Shown in pieces: positions 1 to 8,701 of a stretch of DNA of 57,252 bases. The stretch is from DASWED01 sp036394995 (lineage in GTDB: Bacteria > Actinomycetota > UBA4738 > JACQTL01), in NCBI GenBank assembly GCA_036394995.1, contig DASWED010000088.1, positions 1 through 57,252 on the forward strand. Direction: 5' to 3'. The number at the start of each line of letters is the position of its first letter. Position 1 is the first letter of the stretch. The notes under the pieces were generated by a model. The model was given only the letters and a program-made list of their open reading frames with translations. It made no database searches and had not been told where the DNA came from. Position numbers and translations under genes: made by a program.

Positions 1-79
1 TGAAGTCCTCGCGGATCCGCGCCACGATGGCCGACTCCGCGTCCTTCGCCGCAAGGCGGGCTGTCCCGTACGAGTCCAT
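1..79 (-). CDS. Partial CDS, unknown function, cut by window edge
   Basis: An open frame reads leftward from an ATG at 79 and leaves the window after 26 residues, starting MDSYGTARLAAKDAESAIVA. A purine-rich GGGAG sits about 6 bases before the ATG, which supports this start. The fragment is charged, probably helical, and matches no family I recognise. Nothing is visible about its neighbours beyond the empty stretch upstream. Treat it as hypothetical. Confidence 0.4.
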   Translation of the reverse strand, partial: MDSYGTARLAAKDAESAIVARIREDF

Positions 80-466
80 GAGCCGTCTCCCTTCAACCCG
101 CAAGGTCTCGCCAGAGTACGGCTCATACGGTCCTAAAGTAAATGTCCTCGAGCGGGTGGTCGTTGCCTCAGGTAGGGATGTCCTCCAAGCATTCACCCTC
201 AACCGGGGTCGTTCCGGGTCGCGAGGAGGGTGCTGGCGGGGCTTTCCATGGCCGAACGCAGATCGGTCATCCGACAGATGGCGAAGCGGTACAGCACGAC
301 GACGAAGTGCGAGATGAGCAGGATGCTCGATGAGCCCTGTGACCCTCACGGGATGGACGTGCCGACGCGCCAGGCGTGCCCTCATCGGTCCCGCGGCTCT
401 ACAGCGGATAACAAAGACCGCTTCGCTCGAGGATTTCGTGCATAACCGCAGGTCAAGCACAGCGTT
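80..466. other. Gene-free stretch between a truncated CDS and a tRNA fragment
   Basis: No frame here has actinobacterial-like third-position GC together with a plausible start and ribosome binding site. It holds the upstream region of the partial leftward gene and ends at the tRNA-like fragment. It is less GC-rich in places (around 130-150 and 405-460) than the surrounding genes. I searched it for the missing 3' half of the tRNA (T-arm sequence) and did not find one. Confidence 0.5.
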
Positions 467-517
467 TGGGCCGGGGTGCCTGCCGAGCAAGCGCTCTACC
501 AACTGAGCTACAGGCCC
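467..517 (-). pseudogene. 5' half of a tRNA-Ala(GGC)-like gene
   Basis: Read on the minus strand, positions 517-481 match the first half of a bacterial tRNA-Ala: acceptor strand GGGCCTG, TA, D-arm GCTC-AGTTGGTA-GAGC, G, anticodon 5' stem CTTGC, then a loop containing GGC. The match stops just after the anticodon. There is no 3' anticodon stem, variable loop or T-arm. Curiously, CCGGCCCA at 474-467 could pair 6 of 7 bases with the acceptor strand, giving a 51-nt molecule without a T-arm. That may be chance. It lies 40 bases downstream of the sugar-transport operon on the same strand. It is called a fragment because a working tRNA needs the T-arm. Confidence 0.6.
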
Positions 518-556
518 TCGGGTTCGGAGTCTACCAAGGGCGCTCGGGGCGCCTCG

Positions 557-1141
557 TCAGCGGCGGCGGCTGGGGGAACCCTCCAGCTCGCGCTCTCGGT
601 GCCGGTCGGCCAAGTGGTCGGCGACGCCGATCGCGGTGAACGGGAGGACGGGGGCGAGGAGGAGCGCGACCGGCGCCACCGTTCGCAAGGTGAGGAAGGT
701 CCACGCGGCGACCACGAGCACGGCCACGGCCCGGGACTTGATCTCGTGGCCGTCGTCCCGGCGGAGCGCGGCGATGCCGCCGGCTCCCATCCCCGCCACC
801 AGCCCGGTCACGGCATCGGCGGCCAACGCCGACGCCGGGATCCCGACCAGCAGTGCCAGGCCCATCGCCCGCACGACCGCTCCCGGGGCCCGGGGGTGCC
901 CCGTCAGGAACGCCAGGACGATGAACACGAACGGGACCAGGCACAGCCCGAAGGCGATCAACAGGCCCGTCTCCGGCGCGGGCTTGTCCGACGTCGTCGA
1001 GACCACGCCGACCAGGATCGCCCAGTAGCCGGGGACCCACAGCAGCGTGGCCAGCGTGATGGCCCGCCACTTCTTCGGCGGACTGAGGGGTTCGGCCCCG
1101 CCGGGAGTGAGGCGCCGGTGCGCCCTTCCCTCGCTGGCCAC
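557..1141 (-). CDS. Hypothetical multi-pass membrane protein, last gene of the sugar ABC operon
   Basis: About 194 residues from a GTG at 1141. The start is uncertain, because the frame stays open upstream through the permease gene and the chosen start is the first plausible one after the permease stop. A soluble basic N-terminus (about 25 residues) is followed by at least four hydrophobic segments, for example around WVPGYWAILVGVV and FVFIVLAFLTG. The C-terminus is Arg-rich and cytoplasmic-looking. It follows the second permease by about 35 bases on the same strand, so it is probably co-transcribed. I do not recognise the family, and a role in sugar uptake is only suggested by position. Confidence 0.65.
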   Translation of the reverse strand: MASEGRAHRRLTPGGAEPLSPPKKWRAITLATLLWVPGYWAILVGVVSTTSDKPAPETGLLIAFGLCLVPFVFIVLAFLTGHPRAPGAVVRAMGLALLVGIPASALAADAVTGLVAGMGAGGIAALRRDDGHEIKSRAVAVLVVAAWTFLTLRTVAPVALLLAPVLPFTAIGVADHLADRHRERELEGSPSRRR

Positions 1142-1176
1142 GGGAGGCCGCTTCAACCCCTCCCCGGCCCGGCGGC

Positions 1177-2127
1177 TCAACCCTTCACCGACCCGGCGGT
1201 CAGCCCCCGCACGAAGTACCGCTGCAGCGAGAAGAACACCACGAGCGGCAACGACATCGAGATGAACGCGGCCGCGGTCAGCAGCTCCCAGTTCTCCCCG
1301 CGGGCGCCGACCAGCTGCTGCAGGGCGACGGTGAGCACCCGATTCTCCGGGGTCCCCCCCAGGAACACCAGGGCGACCAGCAGGTCGTTCCACACCCACA
1401 GGAACTGGAAGATGGCGAACGCCGCCAGGGCCGGGACCGACAACGGGATGATGAGCCGCCAGAAGATCGTGAAGTGGTCGGCTCCGTCCATCCGGGCCGA
1501 CTCGATGATCTCGGACGGCAATGCCCCGATGTAGTTACGCAGGAGATAGACGGCCAGCGGTAACCCGAAGCCGGTGTGGGCCAGCCAGATCCCCAGGAAC
1601 GTGCCCCCCAGGTCCAGGTCGGGGAAGATCTGGACCCCGCCGATCGACCCTCCTCCCGTGTACAGCCGGAGGATCGGGATGAGCGCCATCTGGAGGGGCA
1701 CGACCAGGAGGGCGACCACCGCGACGAACATCACGTACCGGCCCCGGAACTCCATCCAGGAGAACGCGTAGGCGGCGAAGGCCGCGATGGTGATCGGGAT
1801 CACGGTGGCCGGGATGGTCACCGCCAGGCTGTTGAGGAACGCGCTCGAGAATCCCCCCTGCGACAGGGCCGTCCGGTAGTTCTGGAAGGTCCACTGCGCC
1901 TTGTCGAACAGGTGCCCGAAGACGGTCCACCAGCCCGTGCTCTCCACGAGCTCCGGGGGGCGGAGCGAGCTGATCAGGACCCCGATCGTCGGGATCAGCC
2001 ACAGGAGGACGACCACCACGATGGTGATGCGGACGAACCAGCCGGTCTTGCGGACTTCCCCGACGCCCGCCCCCGGAGAGGCCTCTGCCGGCGTCCCGCG
2101 CACGTCGACGGCCTGGGCCGTGCTCAC
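1177..2127 (-). CDS. Carbohydrate ABC transporter permease, AglG/MalG type
   Basis: This 316-residue inner-membrane subunit forms half of the translocation channel of a binding-protein-dependent sugar importer. It has a first membrane helix at about 31-52, a large extracytoplasmic loop, and five more helices. The cytoplasmic EAA loop that docks on the ATPase is at about 206-230 (EIIESARMDGA then FWRLIIPL), as in the MalG/CUT1 family. The ATG overlaps the stop of the upstream permease gene in an ATGA-type junction, so the two are translationally coupled. The paired permease and the binding protein resemble the rhizobial alpha-glucoside (AglEFG) system. The substrate is inferred, not proven. 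Confidence 0.9.
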   Translation of the reverse strand: MSTAQAVDVRGTPAEASPGAGVGEVRKTGWFVRITIVVVVLLWLIPTIGVLISSLRPPELVESTGWWTVFGHLFDKAQWTFQNYRTALSQGGFSSAFLNSLAVTIPATVIPITIAAFAAYAFSWMEFRGRYVMFVAVVALLVVPLQMALIPILRLYTGGGSIGGVQIFPDLDLGGTFLGIWLAHTGFGLPLAVYLLRNYIGALPSEIIESARMDGADHFTIFWRLIIPLSVPALAAFAIFQFLWVWNDLLVALVFLGGTPENRVLTVALQQLVGARGENWELLTAAAFISMSLPLVVFFSLQRYFVRGLTAGSVKG

Positions 2128-3323
2128 CGGATGGCCTCCTGCTCCCGGAAGCGCCGGATGTTGTAGATCATCACCGGGATGATCGCGACGAACAGGACGA
2201 CCGCCACGGCGGCCCCCTTCCCGAAGTCACCCCTGACGAAGAACCACGCGATCATGCGTTCGGCGATGACCTCGGTCCCCCGGCCCTCGGCATTCCCCAT
2301 GACGAAGACGATGTCGAACACCTTCATGGCGTTGATGACCATGTAGGTGCCCACCACCACGATCGTGGGGAGGATCGTGGGCACGATGATCCGCCGGAAC
2401 ACCTGCAGCTCGGAGGCGCCGTCGATCCGGGCGGCCTCGATGATCTCGTCGGGAACGGCCTTGATCGCCGCGGACAGGACCACCATGGCGAAGCCGGTCT
2501 GCATCCAGACCATGATCACCATCAGCAACACGTTGTTCCACGGTTGCTGGTCCAGCCAGGCGACCGGGTGCTGGCCCAGCCCGATCATGATCCCGTTCAG
2601 CAGGCCGATGTTCGTCCCGAAGCCCTGCGGACGGAAGCTGTAGATGAAGTTCCAGACGATCGACGCGCCGGCGAAGGAGATGGCCATCGGCAGAAAGATC
2701 AGGGACTTCGCCACGGCCTCCCCGCGGCGGAGCCGGTCGGCGAGCGTGGCGAAACCCAGGCCGATGGCCGTGGCCACCAGCGGAACCAGGATGATCCATC
2801 CCGCCGTGTTGCGGATCGCGGTGAGCATGCCCTTGTCGGTGAACACGAACTTGAAGTTGTCGAAGCCCACGAACTTGCTCGAGGTCGCGTCCTTGAAGCT
2901 GACGATGATCGTGTTGATGACCGGATAGATGAGGAAGACGCTCAGGATGACGAGGCACGGACCCACGAAGATGTATGGCCGGACCCCCTCCCGAAACCGG
3001 GCGGGGAGGTAGCTCACGAGCCGGTTCATGGCCCAGAACAGGAAGAAGATCCCTCCCACCCCCACCACCACGGCCACCAGGACGACCAGCGACCGGTTCG
3101 CCTCGGTGTCGCGCAGGAAGTCGAACGTCTTCCACAGGGCGAAGAATCCCGCGATGGGGATGGCCAGGGCGCCGACGACCCGCAGGAGGGAGAGCCACAG
3201 GGTCGTTCCGGGGGACGGCGGAGCGGGTTCCGGGATCTCCGGACCAGCCGCGGGCTCCGGTTCAGCGGTCTCCGGTTCAGCGGTCCCCGGACCGGCCGCG
3301 GGCTCGTCTGTCGTCGGTGTCAC
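2124..3323 (-). CDS. Carbohydrate ABC transporter permease, AglF/MalF type
   Basis: A 399-residue permease, partner of the following MalG-type subunit. A GTG start at 3323 is chosen because AGGAGG lies about 9 bases upstream, although the frame is open further. The N-terminus is an unusual Pro/Glu/Ala-rich cytoplasmic tail of about 40 residues. Two helices come before the MalF-like core, which begins near RPYIFVGPCLVIL. The EAA motif EIIEAARIDGASELQVF is near the C-terminal third. MalF-type proteins often carry extra N-terminal helices, which fits. It lies about 97 bases after the binding-protein gene in the same operon. Confidence 0.9.
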   Translation of the reverse strand: MTPTTDEPAAGPGTAEPETAEPEPAAGPEIPEPAPPSPGTTLWLSLLRVVGALAIPIAGFFALWKTFDFLRDTEANRSLVVLVAVVVGVGGIFFLFWAMNRLVSYLPARFREGVRPYIFVGPCLVILSVFLIYPVINTIIVSFKDATSSKFVGFDNFKFVFTDKGMLTAIRNTAGWIILVPLVATAIGLGFATLADRLRRGEAVAKSLIFLPMAISFAGASIVWNFIYSFRPQGFGTNIGLLNGIMIGLGQHPVAWLDQQPWNNVLLMVIMVWMQTGFAMVVLSAAIKAVPDEIIEAARIDGASELQVFRRIIVPTILPTIVVVGTYMVINAMKVFDIVFVMGNAEGRGTEVIAERMIAWFFVRGDFGKGAAVAVVLFVAIIPVMIYNIRRFREQEAIR

Positions 3324-3420
3324 GCCGCTTCGTCCTCCTCTCGCGGAGGTCGATGGGAGCGGCCGGCTCGCGGCCGCTCCCATCCATCAATCAGCGAAAC
3401 TCCGGTATCGCTCCCAGCTC

Positions 3421-4737
3421 CTAACTCGCCGGCCAGCTCTTCTCGATGTCGTTCAGGACGCCGTCGAGAGAGTCCGGCCCGTCCTGCAGGTACGTCACCA
3501 TGCCGGTCCAGAAGCTTCCCGACCCCACCGCGGAGGGCATCTGGTCGGAGGCGTCGAACCGGGCGTCGCCACTGAGGAGCGCCCCACTCACCGTCTCGGA
3601 GGCAGCGCCGAGGATCTCGTTCGCGTAGCAGCTCGCAGGCACGGTGGTGTTGGGGGAGATCCTGGACGTTGCCGCGTTCGATCCCTGGTCGCACTGCACC
3701 TTCTCGTCGGAGAACTTCTTGACGAAGTCCACGACCTCGGGCGCGTTGCGGAAGATGACCGCGAGCTCGCCGGCGATCAGGGCCGTCTTCTGGTTCGGGT
3801 CGTCGATGGTCGGGAAGGGGAAGAATGAGTAGTCCTGGCCCGCCACGGCATCGGGGGGGAAGAACGCGGTGATGAAGTTGGCCTGCCGGTGCAGCCAGCA
3901 TCCGGGGGGCTCCTGGAACATCGGGGCCGGCGCGTCGCCGAACGCGATGGACGGCGTCTTGTCGGCGCCGCCGAGGACGTACCCGTCGTGGAACATGATG
4001 TCCCCGAACACCTCACCCGCGTGCTTCACGCTCGGATCGTTGAACGGGATCTGGTGCGACACCCACTTGTCGTAGGTCTCGGGTCCCGCGGTGCGCAGCA
4101 TGATGTCTTCCATCCAGTCCGTGGCCGGCCACCCCGTGGCGCCGCCGCTCTCGAAGCCCACGCACCACGGCGTCCCGCCGTCCGCCACGATCTGGTCGGA
4201 CAGGGCCAGCAGCTCATCCCACGTCTTGGGGATCTGGTAGCCGGCCTTGTCGAAGTCGTCCTTCGGGTACCAGATCATGCTCTTCAGGTTCACGTTGGTG
4301 GGGACGGCGTAGTGCTTGCCGTTGTACTCCCCGAGCCCCACCAGGTACGGCCCGAACGTCTTCGTCAGCGCGTCGATGTCGAAGCCCATGTCCTCCAGGG
4401 CGATGGCGGTCCCCGCCTTGGCCTGCTCGATCACCGACCCCGGCTGCGGATACAGCGCGACGTCCGGAGGGTTCCCGCCCTGGACGCGGATCTTGACCTG
4501 CGTCTCGAAGTCCGCGTTCGACTCGAGCGTGGCCACGTAGTCCGCGGTCTTGTTGATGTCGTTGTCGATGACGCCTTGCAGCGCCTGGTACTCGGACGGC
4601 TCCCCTGCTCCCAGGATGCTGACCCGGCCGATGTTCCCGTTCTCGCCCCCCTTCTTGTTGCCGCCGCTGCTGCACGCCGTTGCGAGGAGGATCAGAATCG
4701 CGGGCACCGCTACGACACCAACCCGAAGCCGTCTCAT
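3421..4737 (-). CDS. Sugar ABC transporter substrate-binding lipoprotein, AglE-like
   Basis: A 438-residue extracellular solute-binding protein (family 1). The ATG at 4737 has GGGAG spaced 7 bases before it. The N-terminus MRRLRV, a hydrophobic stretch and the lipobox LATAC (Cys22) predict lipid anchoring outside the membrane. The mature domain shows the family's typical order: NPPDVALYPQPG near residue 100, then TWDELLALSDQI and a Trp-rich sugar-cleft region (GGATGWPATDWMEDI). The overall pattern is closest in my judgement to alpha-glucoside-binding AglE. It lies between the GH1 gene and the two permease genes. A beta-glucoside ligand is also possible given the GH1 neighbour. Confidence 0.9.
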   Translation of the reverse strand: MRRLRVGVVAVPAILILLATACSSGGNKKGGENGNIGRVSILGAGEPSEYQALQGVIDNDINKTADYVATLESNADFETQVKIRVQGGNPPDVALYPQPGSVIEQAKAGTAIALEDMGFDIDALTKTFGPYLVGLGEYNGKHYAVPTNVNLKSMIWYPKDDFDKAGYQIPKTWDELLALSDQIVADGGTPWCVGFESGGATGWPATDWMEDIMLRTAGPETYDKWVSHQIPFNDPSVKHAGEVFGDIMFHDGYVLGGADKTPSIAFGDAPAPMFQEPPGCWLHRQANFITAFFPPDAVAGQDYSFFPFPTIDDPNQKTALIAGELAVIFRNAPEVVDFVKKFSDEKVQCDQGSNAATSRISPNTTVPASCYANEILGAASETVSGALLSGDARFDASDQMPSAVGSGSFWTGMVTYLQDGPDSLDGVLNDIEKSWPAS

Positions 4738-4792
4738 CGGCTTGCTCCCTTCGCTGCCGTGGGTTGTATTCATCCAGAACACGCCCTGAGAG

Positions 4793-6175
4793 TCAATTCG
4801 GGATGCTCCCGCGCTCCACCACCCGGCGGTACCACCGCCCGCTTTCCTTGGGGGTCCGTGCCTGCGTGGCGTAGTCCACATGGATCAGCCCGAATCGTTT
4901 CGAGTACCCCTCGGCCCACTCGAAGTTGTCCATCAGCGACCACACGAAGTACCCGTCGAGCCGCACGCCGGCCCGGATCGCACGGAGCGCGGCAGCCAGA
5001 TGGGCCCGGAGGTACGCGATCCGAGCGGTGTCGCGGACCGTCCCGTCCGGCTCCACGACGTCGTCGAACGCGGCCCCGTTCTCGGTGATCAGCAATGGCG
5101 TGGGCGGGTAGTCGCGATGGAGCCGGAGCAGCAGCGCCTCGAGGCCCGGGGGGTCGATGGGCCACCCCATGGCCGTGACCTCCACGTCCGGCGCCACGCA
5201 GGACCACGCGTCCAGCGAACCCGCGAGCGGCGTCGCGATCTGTCCGGGGAGGGCCCGGGCGGCCACCGTGTGCGTGGTGTAGGTGTTCACCCCCAGGAAG
5301 TCCAGGGGCGTGGCGATCGTGTCGAGGTCGCCGTCCCGGGCGAACCCGAGGTCCATGCGCCCGCCGTACCGCTCCAGGAGGCCCTGCGGGTATCCCAGGC
5401 CGAACAGCGGATCCAGGAACAGCCGGTTCAGGTGCTGGTCGGCAAGGTCGGCGGCCAGCCCGTCATCGGGATCCTCGGACACCGCCCGGACATGGTGCAG
5501 GTTCAGCGCGATCCCCACCCGTCCCTCGGCGGCGGCCCGGATGGCCTCTGAGGCCAGTCCGTGCGCCAGCAGCAGGTGGTGCGACGCTGCCATGGCCTCG
5601 GCGTCGTCGGTCCGCCCCGGGGCGTGGACGCCCGTCCCGTAGCCCAGCCACGCCGACACCCACGGCTCGTTGAGCGTGATCCACCGGTCGACCTCGCCGG
5701 ACAGCGCCTCCGCCACGATCCCCGCGTACTCGGCGAACCGCGAGGCCACGTCGCGGTTCGGCCACCCCCCCGCGTCCTGGAGGGCCTGGGGAAGGTCCCA
5801 GTGGTACAGCGTGGCCACGGGAGCGACGTCCCGTCCCCCGAGTGCGTCGGCGAGCCGCCGGTAGAAGTCCAGGCCGGCCGGGTTCGGCGGGCCCGCGCCG
5901 TCCGGCTGGACCCGGGGCCAGGCGATCGAGAACCGGTACGCCCGCACGCCGAGGCCGGCGATGAGCTCCACGTCCTGCTCGAACCGGTGGTAGTGGTCGC
6001 ACGCGACGTCGCCGGTGTCGCCGCTCCTGGTCCGCCCCGGGGCGTGGCTGAACGTGTCCCAGATCGACGGGCCACGCCCATCCTCGTGAACGGCGCCCTC
6101 GATCTGGTAGGCCGAGGTGGAGACGCCCCACAGGAACCCCTCGGGGAATCGCCCCTCGTCAGGCGGATGGGTCAG
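4793..6175 (-). CDS. GH1 family glycosidase (beta-glucosidase type)
   Basis: Predicted cytoplasmic enzyme of about 460 residues that hydrolyses beta-glycosides by a retaining mechanism. The frame carries a full GH1 fold: FPEGFLWGVSTSAYQIEGA at about 10-28, the acid/base motif TLNEPW (Glu near 170) and the nucleophile motif LLITENGA (Glu near 365). The C-terminus has YFVWSLMDNFEWAEGYS. No ATG, GTG or TTG lies upstream of the conserved N-terminus in this frame until well inside the ATPase gene. The only sensible start is a CTG at 6175 that overlaps the ATPase stop (CTGA). The first in-frame GTG would remove about 68 conserved residues. It is the second gene of the sugar operon and presumably cleaves the imported sugar. 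Confidence 0.88.
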   Translation of the reverse strand: MTHPPDEGRFPEGFLWGVSTSAYQIEGAVHEDGRGPSIWDTFSHAPGRTRSGDTGDVACDHYHRFEQDVELIAGLGVRAYRFSIAWPRVQPDGAGPPNPAGLDFYRRLADALGGRDVAPVATLYHWDLPQALQDAGGWPNRDVASRFAEYAGIVAEALSGEVDRWITLNEPWVSAWLGYGTGVHAPGRTDDAEAMAASHHLLLAHGLASEAIRAAAEGRVGIALNLHHVRAVSEDPDDGLAADLADQHLNRLFLDPLFGLGYPQGLLERYGGRMDLGFARDGDLDTIATPLDFLGVNTYTTHTVAARALPGQIATPLAGSLDAWSCVAPDVEVTAMGWPIDPPGLEALLLRLHRDYPPTPLLITENGAAFDDVVEPDGTVRDTARIAYLRAHLAAALRAIRAGVRLDGYFVWSLMDNFEWAEGYSKRFGLIHVDYATQARTPKESGRWYRRVVERGSIPN

Positions 6176-7392
6176 GCCCCGTCGCCCCCGTAGATCCCCG
6201 CGCCGTCGTCCGGGTCGAAGAAGTGCAGGCGCCTGGTGTCCATGACGAGCTCGATGCGCTCGCCCTCGCGCGCCGTGGTCCTCGGGTTCAGCCGGGCGAT
6301 GACGTTCGACTCGCCCTCCTGCGCTTCTCCCTGGGCCCTCTCCGGGAGCTCGACGCCGACGTCGGCGGCGAGCTCCTTGACGTCCTCGGTGATGGCCCGG
6401 GGGGCCTTGATCGTGAAGTGGATGAGCACGTCGGAGCCGAGGGCCTCTCGCAGGATCACGGTCGAGTGGATCCGGCGATCCGCCGGGGCGTCGGCAACGA
6501 GGGCCGCGTCCTCCATGTCCTCGGGCCGAATGCCCAGGACGACCTTCCGCCCGGCGTACCGGCGGAGGTCGGGGCGCGCGTCGAGGACGTCGTCCGGCAC
6601 CGGCAGGCTGTACCCGCCGACCTCGACGGTCATGGACCCGTCCGAGCCGGCCAGCGTGGCCTCCATCAGGTTCATGGCCGGCGAGCCGATGAACCCCGCC
6701 ACGAACAGGTTCACCGGGTGGTCGTACAGGGTCTGGGGGGTGTCGGCCTGCTGCAGGAGGCCCTTGCGGATGACCGCCACCCGGTCGCCCATGGTCATGG
6801 CCTCCACCTGGTCGTGGGTGACGTAGATCGTGGTGACTCCCAGGTCGTGCTGGATCCGGGCGATCTCCGAGCGCATCTGGACCCGGAGCTTGGCGTCGAG
6901 GTTCGACAGCGGCTCGTCCATGAGGAACGCGCGGGGATGGCGAACGATGGCCCGGCCCATGGCCACCCGCTGCCGCTGGCCGCCGGACAGCGCCTTGGGC
7001 TTGCGCTTCAGGAAGTCATCCAGGCCCAGGATCCGGGCGGCGTCGCGGACCCGCTTGTCGATCTCCGCCTTGGGGACCTTCTGGAGCTTCAACCCGAAGG
7101 CCATGTTGTCGTACACGGTCATGTGCGGATACAGCGCGTAGTTCTGGAACACCATCGCGATGTCCCGCTCCTTGGGCGGCACGGCGTTCACCACGCGCTC
7201 GCCGATGGTCACGGTGCCCTTCGAGATGGCCTCCAGTCCGGCCACCATCCGGAGCGCGGTGGTCTTCCCGCACCCCGACGGGCCCACCAGGACCATGAAC
7301 TCGCCGTCTTTGATGTCCAGGTCCAGGTCCCGGACCGCCTCGGTCCCGTCCGGATAGACCTTCCAGACGTCGTCCAGAACGATCTGCGCCAT
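6172..7392 (-). CDS. Sugar ABC transporter ATPase, UgpC/MsmX/MalK type
   Basis: A 406-residue ATP-hydrolysing subunit that powers the CUT1 importer encoded downstream. It has Walker A GPSGCGKT at 37-44, Q-loop Gln83, signature LSGGQ at 135-139, Walker B FLMDEP at 156-161 and switch His193. A C-terminal TOBE/MalK-like regulatory region of about 160 residues follows. The start has AGGGAGG about 6 bases upstream. It is the first gene of the transporter operon, an order that differs from systems where the ATPase is last or unlinked. MalK-type regulatory domains can bind EIIA or regulators, but nothing here shows that. Confidence 0.95.
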   Translation of the reverse strand: MAQIVLDDVWKVYPDGTEAVRDLDLDIKDGEFMVLVGPSGCGKTTALRMVAGLEAISKGTVTIGERVVNAVPPKERDIAMVFQNYALYPHMTVYDNMAFGLKLQKVPKAEIDKRVRDAARILGLDDFLKRKPKALSGGQRQRVAMGRAIVRHPRAFLMDEPLSNLDAKLRVQMRSEIARIQHDLGVTTIYVTHDQVEAMTMGDRVAVIRKGLLQQADTPQTLYDHPVNLFVAGFIGSPAMNLMEATLAGSDGSMTVEVGGYSLPVPDDVLDARPDLRRYAGRKVVLGIRPEDMEDAALVADAPADRRIHSTVILREALGSDVLIHFTIKAPRAITEDVKELAADVGVELPERAQGEAQEGESNVIARLNPRTTAREGERIELVMDTRRLHFFDPDDGAGIYGGDGA

Positions 7393-7454
7393 CGTCGCCT
7401 CCCTGTGACGCCCGACCGACGGATAGTGGCACTTCGGCCGTCAGGCCACAAACG

Positions 7455-8648
7455 CTACTCGGGGCCCCCCGCATCCGTCCCGACGGAAAGGGGCGGCGAG
7501 ACCGGAGCGAACCGGGCCGTCCCGGCGAGCACCACCGCCACGGCCGCCGCCGCGGCCAGCCCCCAGCGCAGGCTGGTGGCGCCGGCGAGGGCCCCCACCA
7601 TGGACGGTCCGAGCAGGAACCCGAGATAGGCCACCGTGGTCACGGAGGCCAGCGCCCGTCCCCGCTCGGACCCCGGCACGATGCGGCCCCCGAGGCCGAA
7701 GAGGGTGGGTGCCGCGACGGAGATCCCCGCGCCCGAGACGAACATGCCGGCCAGCGCCACCGGCGCCGACGGAGCGAACGCCGCCACCGCGGTGCCGATC
7801 GCGCAGAGCCCGGCGGCCGAGCCGAGCAGCAGGCGATCGGGAGTCCGGTCCGCGAGGCCCTGCGCCCCGAGCCGCCCGAGCGCCATCGCCGCGGCGAACG
7901 TGGCCGGCCCGAGCCCGCCGACGGCCGGGCCCGCGCCCAGGGTGTCCTCCAGGTGGATGGCGCTCCACGATTGCAGGGCTCCTTCCACCACGAAGGCCAG
8001 CGCGCACAGCCCGCCGAGCATCAGCAGGGGGGCGGAGATCATGAGACGGCGGCCTGTCGGGCGGACCGTCGCATGAACGGCGCGCCCGCCGTGGCCCGGC
8101 CGGCGGACGGCGATGGCGGCCGCGATGGCCAGCAGGACGGAGGCGACCACTCCGAGGACGGCCACCGGATCCGCGCCGGCGGCCCGCGCCAGTCCCACCA
8201 GTCCGCCGGAGACCACCACGCCGATCGAGAACAGCGCGTGCGCCGCGTGCATGAGCCGTCGCCCTCGCCGCTCCTCCTCGGCGGCCACCGCGGCGTTCAT
8301 GGTCACGTCCAGCGTCCCCGACGCCGCCCCGAGGGCCACCACCGCCGCGCCCAGCGCGACCGGGGAATGGGCGAGCGCCGGAATGAACGCGGCGACGCCG
8401 AAGCCGCCCGTGACCGGAGCCAGGGCCCGGTCCCCCAGCCGGTCGATGATCCAGCCGCTCGACAGCATCGCCGGGAGCGCCGCGGACGCCAGCACCAGGA
8501 GGGCCAGGCCGAGGTCCGCGTCGGTGGCCCCGGTCTGCTCCTGGATCGACGGCAGGAGCGCCCCCCAGCTCCCCCAGAACACCCCCAGGGCCACGAAGCA
8601 GGCGAACGGCCGCCACGGCCAGTCCAACCGGGTTCCCGCCGTTCGCAT
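7455..8648 (-). CDS. MFS transporter, YbjJ-like
   Basis: A 397-residue major facilitator protein with about 12 hydrophobic segments. The ATG at 8648 is preceded by GAGGGAG. The family's loop DVTMNAAVAAEEERRGRRLM followed by HAAHALFSIGVVVSGG is typical of the YbjJ branch, whose substrates are mostly unknown. The second half contains LGRLGAQGLADR, the repeat of the loop-2/3 MFS motif. It lies 62 bases upstream of the sugar ATPase gene on the same strand, so read-through is possible. No functional link to sugar uptake is visible. Confidence 0.85.
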   Translation of the reverse strand: MRTAGTRLDWPWRPFACFVALGVFWGSWGALLPSIQEQTGATDADLGLALLVLASAALPAMLSSGWIIDRLGDRALAPVTGGFGVAAFIPALAHSPVALGAAVVALGAASGTLDVTMNAAVAAEEERRGRRLMHAAHALFSIGVVVSGGLVGLARAAGADPVAVLGVVASVLLAIAAAIAVRRPGHGGRAVHATVRPTGRRLMISAPLLMLGGLCALAFVVEGALQSWSAIHLEDTLGAGPAVGGLGPATFAAAMALGRLGAQGLADRTPDRLLLGSAAGLCAIGTAVAAFAPSAPVALAGMFVSGAGISVAAPTLFGLGGRIVPGSERGRALASVTTVAYLGFLLGPSMVGALAGATSLRWGLAAAAAVAVVLAGTARFAPVSPPLSVGTDAGGPE

Positions 8649-8701
8649 CGCTCCCTCGATCGACTCCACGCCGCGTGCGCGGTTGAGCGGTGGCGGGCCC
8701 T

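Noticed and set aside
402..415. Twelve bases AGCGGATAACAA equal to a half of the E. coli lac operator
   Set aside because: The other half and its flanks do not match, and no lac or vector sequence is near. A chance match is likely.
467..517. Group I intron in the tRNA-Ala anticodon loop
   Set aside because: No 3' tRNA half was found within the ~460 bases available downstream and no intron core elements are visible, though the window end limits this check.
3889..5088. Long open frames opposite real genes (for example in the binding protein, RNase and fab regions)
   Set aside because: In about 70% GC DNA stop codons are rare on the opposite strand; these frames lack domains and start sites, and the real strand has strong family matches.
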